Positions 61,549 through 64,000 of a DNA stretch of 64,000 nucleotides are shown here, one piece after another (positions within the stretch are counted from its first letter, which is position 1; every line of letters begins with the position of its first letter). This DNA comes from Cryoendolithus antarcticus (Eukaryota > Ascomycota > Dothideomycetes > Cladosporiales > Cladosporiaceae), in assembly GCA_002077065.1 (NCBI GenBank), contig NAJO01000027.1, forward strand, positions 310,001-374,000. Reading direction: 5' to 3'. The notes below the pieces were generated by a model, which had not been told where the DNA came from, searched no databases, and worked only from the letters and a program-made list of their open reading frames with translations. Position numbers and translations under genes: made by a program.

Positions 61549-63168
61549 ATGTCACGCTACGGTGGTGGACGACAGTCTGCGGACGACTTGGCATACGGTG
61601 ACCCGCCGCAGCGATGGGACCGAGACCGCTTCGATCGCTCACGTGGAGGGCCCAATGGGCCGCCGCGTGCACGTTTCGAGGAAGACTACCGCTATCAAGA
61701 GCGCGATACACCCGGCCGACGGGAGGTCAATGTCATGGACCATGTCGATACTCGAGGACCCAATGGCAGGACCCACTTCGAAGAGCGTGACCGCATCTAC
61801 CAGGATACCTTCGGTGACCGTGGAGGACCTCGGAGGAGGACCGATCGAGAGCTCTTCGGCGACGTCGATCCTAGGGAACTTGCTAACATGTCGCTCACCC
61901 CATATCAGCCACCACGACGCGGCTCAGTACATGAACGAGACATCGAGATTGACATCACTCGCCGCTCGAGAGAGGAGGCGCCGCGACCAGGCCTGCTTCG
62001 GAGGCAGAGCAGCTTGAATACATTTGACCGCAGACCAGCACCGAGATACCCACCTGAGGACGACTACCAGATTGCTCCCTACCGACCTATCCCACTACCC
62101 GTTCGTCGGCCATATGAGGACTTTGACCAGCCGCGCTACCGCGATCCCGAGCCGGAGAACTACCGCGAAGTCGAGATCAAGCGTGAGCGGTCTGTACACC
62201 GCAGATCTGGCAAGGCCAAAAGTCACAAGTCGAGAGCATCTACGAGAGCATCTACTGTGACATCTCGCTCATCGAGCTCTTCTTCTTCAAGCAGCGAGAG
62301 TCTCGAGAGCAGAGTCAGCAAAGCCACTACTAAGGTCAAGGCAGGCAAGAAAGGCAAGACTCGCATGCCGAAGCGACTTGTGCACCGCGACGCACTCCAC
62401 GACCTAGCATACCCTTATGATGAGGAAGAGGACTTCTATGTGCTTCGCATCGCTTTGGAAAAGGAGCAGATCGACGAAGTCATCAAGATCTCCGAGATGT
62501 ACAAAGCCGGCGACAAGAAGACCGTCTATCGCTACGATGAGCAAGTCAGAGACTCGGCAACTGTGGCCGAGCCCGAGGGCTACCGCGAAGAAGTCATCCG
62601 CAAAGAGTATATCAACCCACCATCGGATTTTCTGCCTGCACCCTCAGTGCACTCGCACAAGTCTCGCAGCCGTGCCCGTTCGACCCGTGCTCCGAGTCCG
62701 AGCTCAGTGTCCACTGTCACGCGCCGCTTGTCGCCTGCTCGCACGAACCGCGACCGCGGACGTAGTGTGTCCGGTACTGTCTTCGAAGAACGTAAAACTG
62801 TTGTGGAGGAACGGGAAGGTACGCGCGCACCGACAGTCGTCCTCTCACCACGCGATGATTTCTACGAAGAACGCAGGACCGTAATCGAGGAACGGGCACC
62901 TCAGTCTGGCGCATTGATCATTCAGGAACGCGCCCCGGACCGTAGCGGCCGCGCCATCGAGGCCGAGATTCGTGCACTGGAGGCCGAGAGGCGAGCATTG
63001 CGTCACGAGCGTGAAACGGAGGATTACAAGCTGGTTGAGTACCGGGAACCCGGTCCACCTAGAGAGGTATTGCGGATCGTTGACAGGGAGCAGAGTCCGG
63101 ACAGGAAGGTTCTGAGGGTTGAGAAGGATCGGAAAGGTAGGATGGCTTTGGTTCGGTCTGCGCATTAG
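61549..63168 (+). CDS. DUF8035-type Arg/Ser-rich protein
   Basis: Intronless, 539 aa. The first 270 residues are a charged Arg/Asp/Tyr-rich disordered region with a poly-Ser run. A globular block at about residues 280-345 (MPKRLVHRDALHDLAYPYDE, then FYVLRIALEKEQIDEVIKIS) is the only folded-looking part and matches the DUF8035 domain of filamentous ascomycetes as far as I can judge. After it come RS-rich repeats (SRSRARSTRAPSPSSVS) and a repeated FEERKTVVEERE / YEERRTVIEERA motif. A charged coiled-coil-like tail ends the protein. The function is unknown; RS-type composition hints at nuclear or phase-separating behaviour. Confidence 0.75.
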   Translation: MSRYGGGRQSADDLAYGDPPQRWDRDRFDRSRGGPNGPPRARFEEDYRYQERDTPGRREVNVMDHVDTRGPNGRTHFEERDRIYQDTFGDRGGPRRRTDRELFGDVDPRELANMSLTPYQPPRRGSVHERDIEIDITRRSREEAPRPGLLRRQSSLNTFDRRPAPRYPPEDDYQIAPYRPIPLPVRRPYEDFDQPRYRDPEPENYREVEIKRERSVHRRSGKAKSHKSRASTRASTVTSRSSSSSSSSSESLESRVSKATTKVKAGKKGKTRMPKRLVHRDALHDLAYPYDEEEDFYVLRIALEKEQIDEVIKISEMYKAGDKKTVYRYDEQVRDSATVAEPEGYREEVIRKEYINPPSDFLPAPSVHSHKSRSRARSTRAPSPSSVSTVTRRLSPARTNRDRGRSVSGTVFEERKTVVEEREGTRAPTVVLSPRDDFYEERRTVIEERAPQSGALIIQERAPDRSGRAIEAEIRALEAERRALRHERETEDYKLVEYREPGPPREVLRIVDREQSPDRKVLRVEKDRKGRMALVRSAH

Positions 63169-63961
63169 GTTTCTTCGAGAAAAGAGGGTGGGTAGTGTGA
63201 TGCTACGTTTTGTTTCCCTTACTGTATTGGAGTTTGCGATATGGTCGAAGCCGGACTGACACATGTCGTGTAGCAGAACGCGCTCGATCGAAGCAGGCGA
63301 AGAAGGTGGCATTGGCGATGGCGACGCTTACTTGAGTAGCCATTGGCCGACAGAGGCGCTTCACGATTGATGAAATACGGCCTAGAGTTGCATCGCACTT
63401 TGGAGGAGTGCGCAATTGAATGTGGTGTTCCATTTGTATGCGCGTGCAGGACACGCTGTTCGAGCAGCGATAAGACATCTACTCCTAGAGTCACAATACA
63501 TGTTGTTGCACCTGCGATGACTCTACTTTCGTATTCTCACGATCTCTTTCGCCATAGCGCTTGGCATGGCATTAATCACGGATTCGCGATATCCGGCGGA
63601 GGTGATTCATACCTGTGAGACAGTCGCACTTACCTCCCAGTCTGACAGCCTTCCAAGAAGGCCGAAAATGTATGCTATGCCCACGAAAGAGGTACTCATC
63701 AACGCACGTCCTCGGGGAAACATGAGCTGCATCTCGACAAGGTTTGCGATCCCAAGCCCGCAATTCGGAACTCATCCCCGCTTTCTCAATGCCGGATGTC
63801 TGGAAACACATAACGCACCGCCATAGGGCGTAAGACAAACGCACCGTTCAAACCCGTCGTGAAAAATCTTCTGCCTTCGGGCTAGGTAAGTAAGTTCCTC
63901 AATACATCAAACCCTACAGGTAGGACTTCTTCGAGTTCTGTGTCTACCTCAACTTGCCATC
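63169..63961. other. Intergenic, nothing recognised
   Basis: 793 nt before the partial gene. Short frames on both strands only. An AAACCCTA telo-box-like element lies at about 63909-63916, some 45 nt upstream of the ATG at 63962. Confidence 0.4.
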
Positions 63962-64000
63962 ATGGCGCCCTCATCGCCTTCCCTCTCCGCCACCACGGCC
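63962..64000 (+). CDS. Partial gene, start of an unknown protein
   Basis: The window ends 13 codons after an ATG in good context (CATCATGG), reading MAPSSPSLSATTA and staying open. The preceding 50 nt are pyrimidine-rich and contain a telo-box-like AAACCCTA, as expected for a fungal promoter/leader. No product can be assigned from 13 residues. Confidence 0.45.
   Translation, partial: MAPSSPSLSATTA

Overview
The window is nuclear DNA of a filamentous ascomycete (Pezizomycotina). The evidence is short introns (about 48 to 115 nt, usually GT(A/G)AGT-like donors with CTRAC-type branch sites), a HET-domain gene, fungal-only families (Pcs1/Csm1, Rrn11, Pho80-like cyclin, DUF8035, MHR transcription factor, Msb2 mucin) and dense genes on both strands. 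A Dothideomycete is my best guess, but that rests only on the general look of the proteins. I recognise about 30 protein genes, one tRNA gene with an intron, one clear F-box-like pseudogene, and two otherwise well-preserved genes each cut by an in-frame TAG.

Layout. 0.5-4 kb: an epoxide-hydrolase-like alpha/beta hydrolase (-) and a Pho80-like cyclin (+). 4.8-15.1 kb: an accessory, metabolism-rich block holding an MFS sugar transporter (internal TAG), tRNA-Arg(CCT) (-), a ToxD-like enoyl reductase (-), a ketopantoate-reductase-like enzyme (+), an EXPERA/TMEM97 membrane protein (+), a PnbB/DUF4863 lyase-like gene (-) divergent from a second MDR oxidoreductase (+), and a secreted HEYTH metalloprotease (-, internal TAG). 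16-24 kb: an orphan protein, Rrn11 (-), an F-box/LRR protein and a myristoylated-looking RING-H2 protein. 24-32 kb: an arylsulfotransferase-like membrane protein (+), monopolin Pcs1/Csm1 (-), ArfGAP Glo3 (-) and a disordered orphan (-). 34-38 kb: the signalling mucin Msb2 (+), after a 2.6 kb gene-free leader. 39-45 kb: a HET-domain protein (-) and a large C2H2/MHR transcription factor (-), followed by a 3.4 kb gene-poor gap. 48-64 kb: HAUS6-like (-), an HDDC2-type 5'-deoxynucleotidase (+), NOG1 (-), two F-box-like paralogues (-), a mitochondrial trio (MTFP1-like (-), ATP synthase subunit k (+), PPT2 (+)), a decayed third F-box paralogue (+), a DUF8035 protein (+) and the first codons of a gene that leaves the window.

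How the genes work together. Most are housekeeping genes: rRNA synthesis and 60S biogenesis (Rrn11, NOG1), kinetochore and spindle (Pcs1, HAUS6), COPI traffic (Glo3), osmosensing and MAPK signalling (Msb2), and mitochondria. No complete biosynthetic cluster is visible: there is no PKS, NRPS or terpene synthase. The 4.8-15.1 kb block has the mix of transport and reductases seen in dispensable catabolic or secondary-metabolism loci, and it also holds both TAG-interrupted genes. I did not find a clearly new molecular system. The best leads are the two TAG-interrupted genes, the PnbB-like/oxidoreductase divergent pair, the F-box-like family with one dying copy, and the tRNA whose intron repeats its own 5' boundary.
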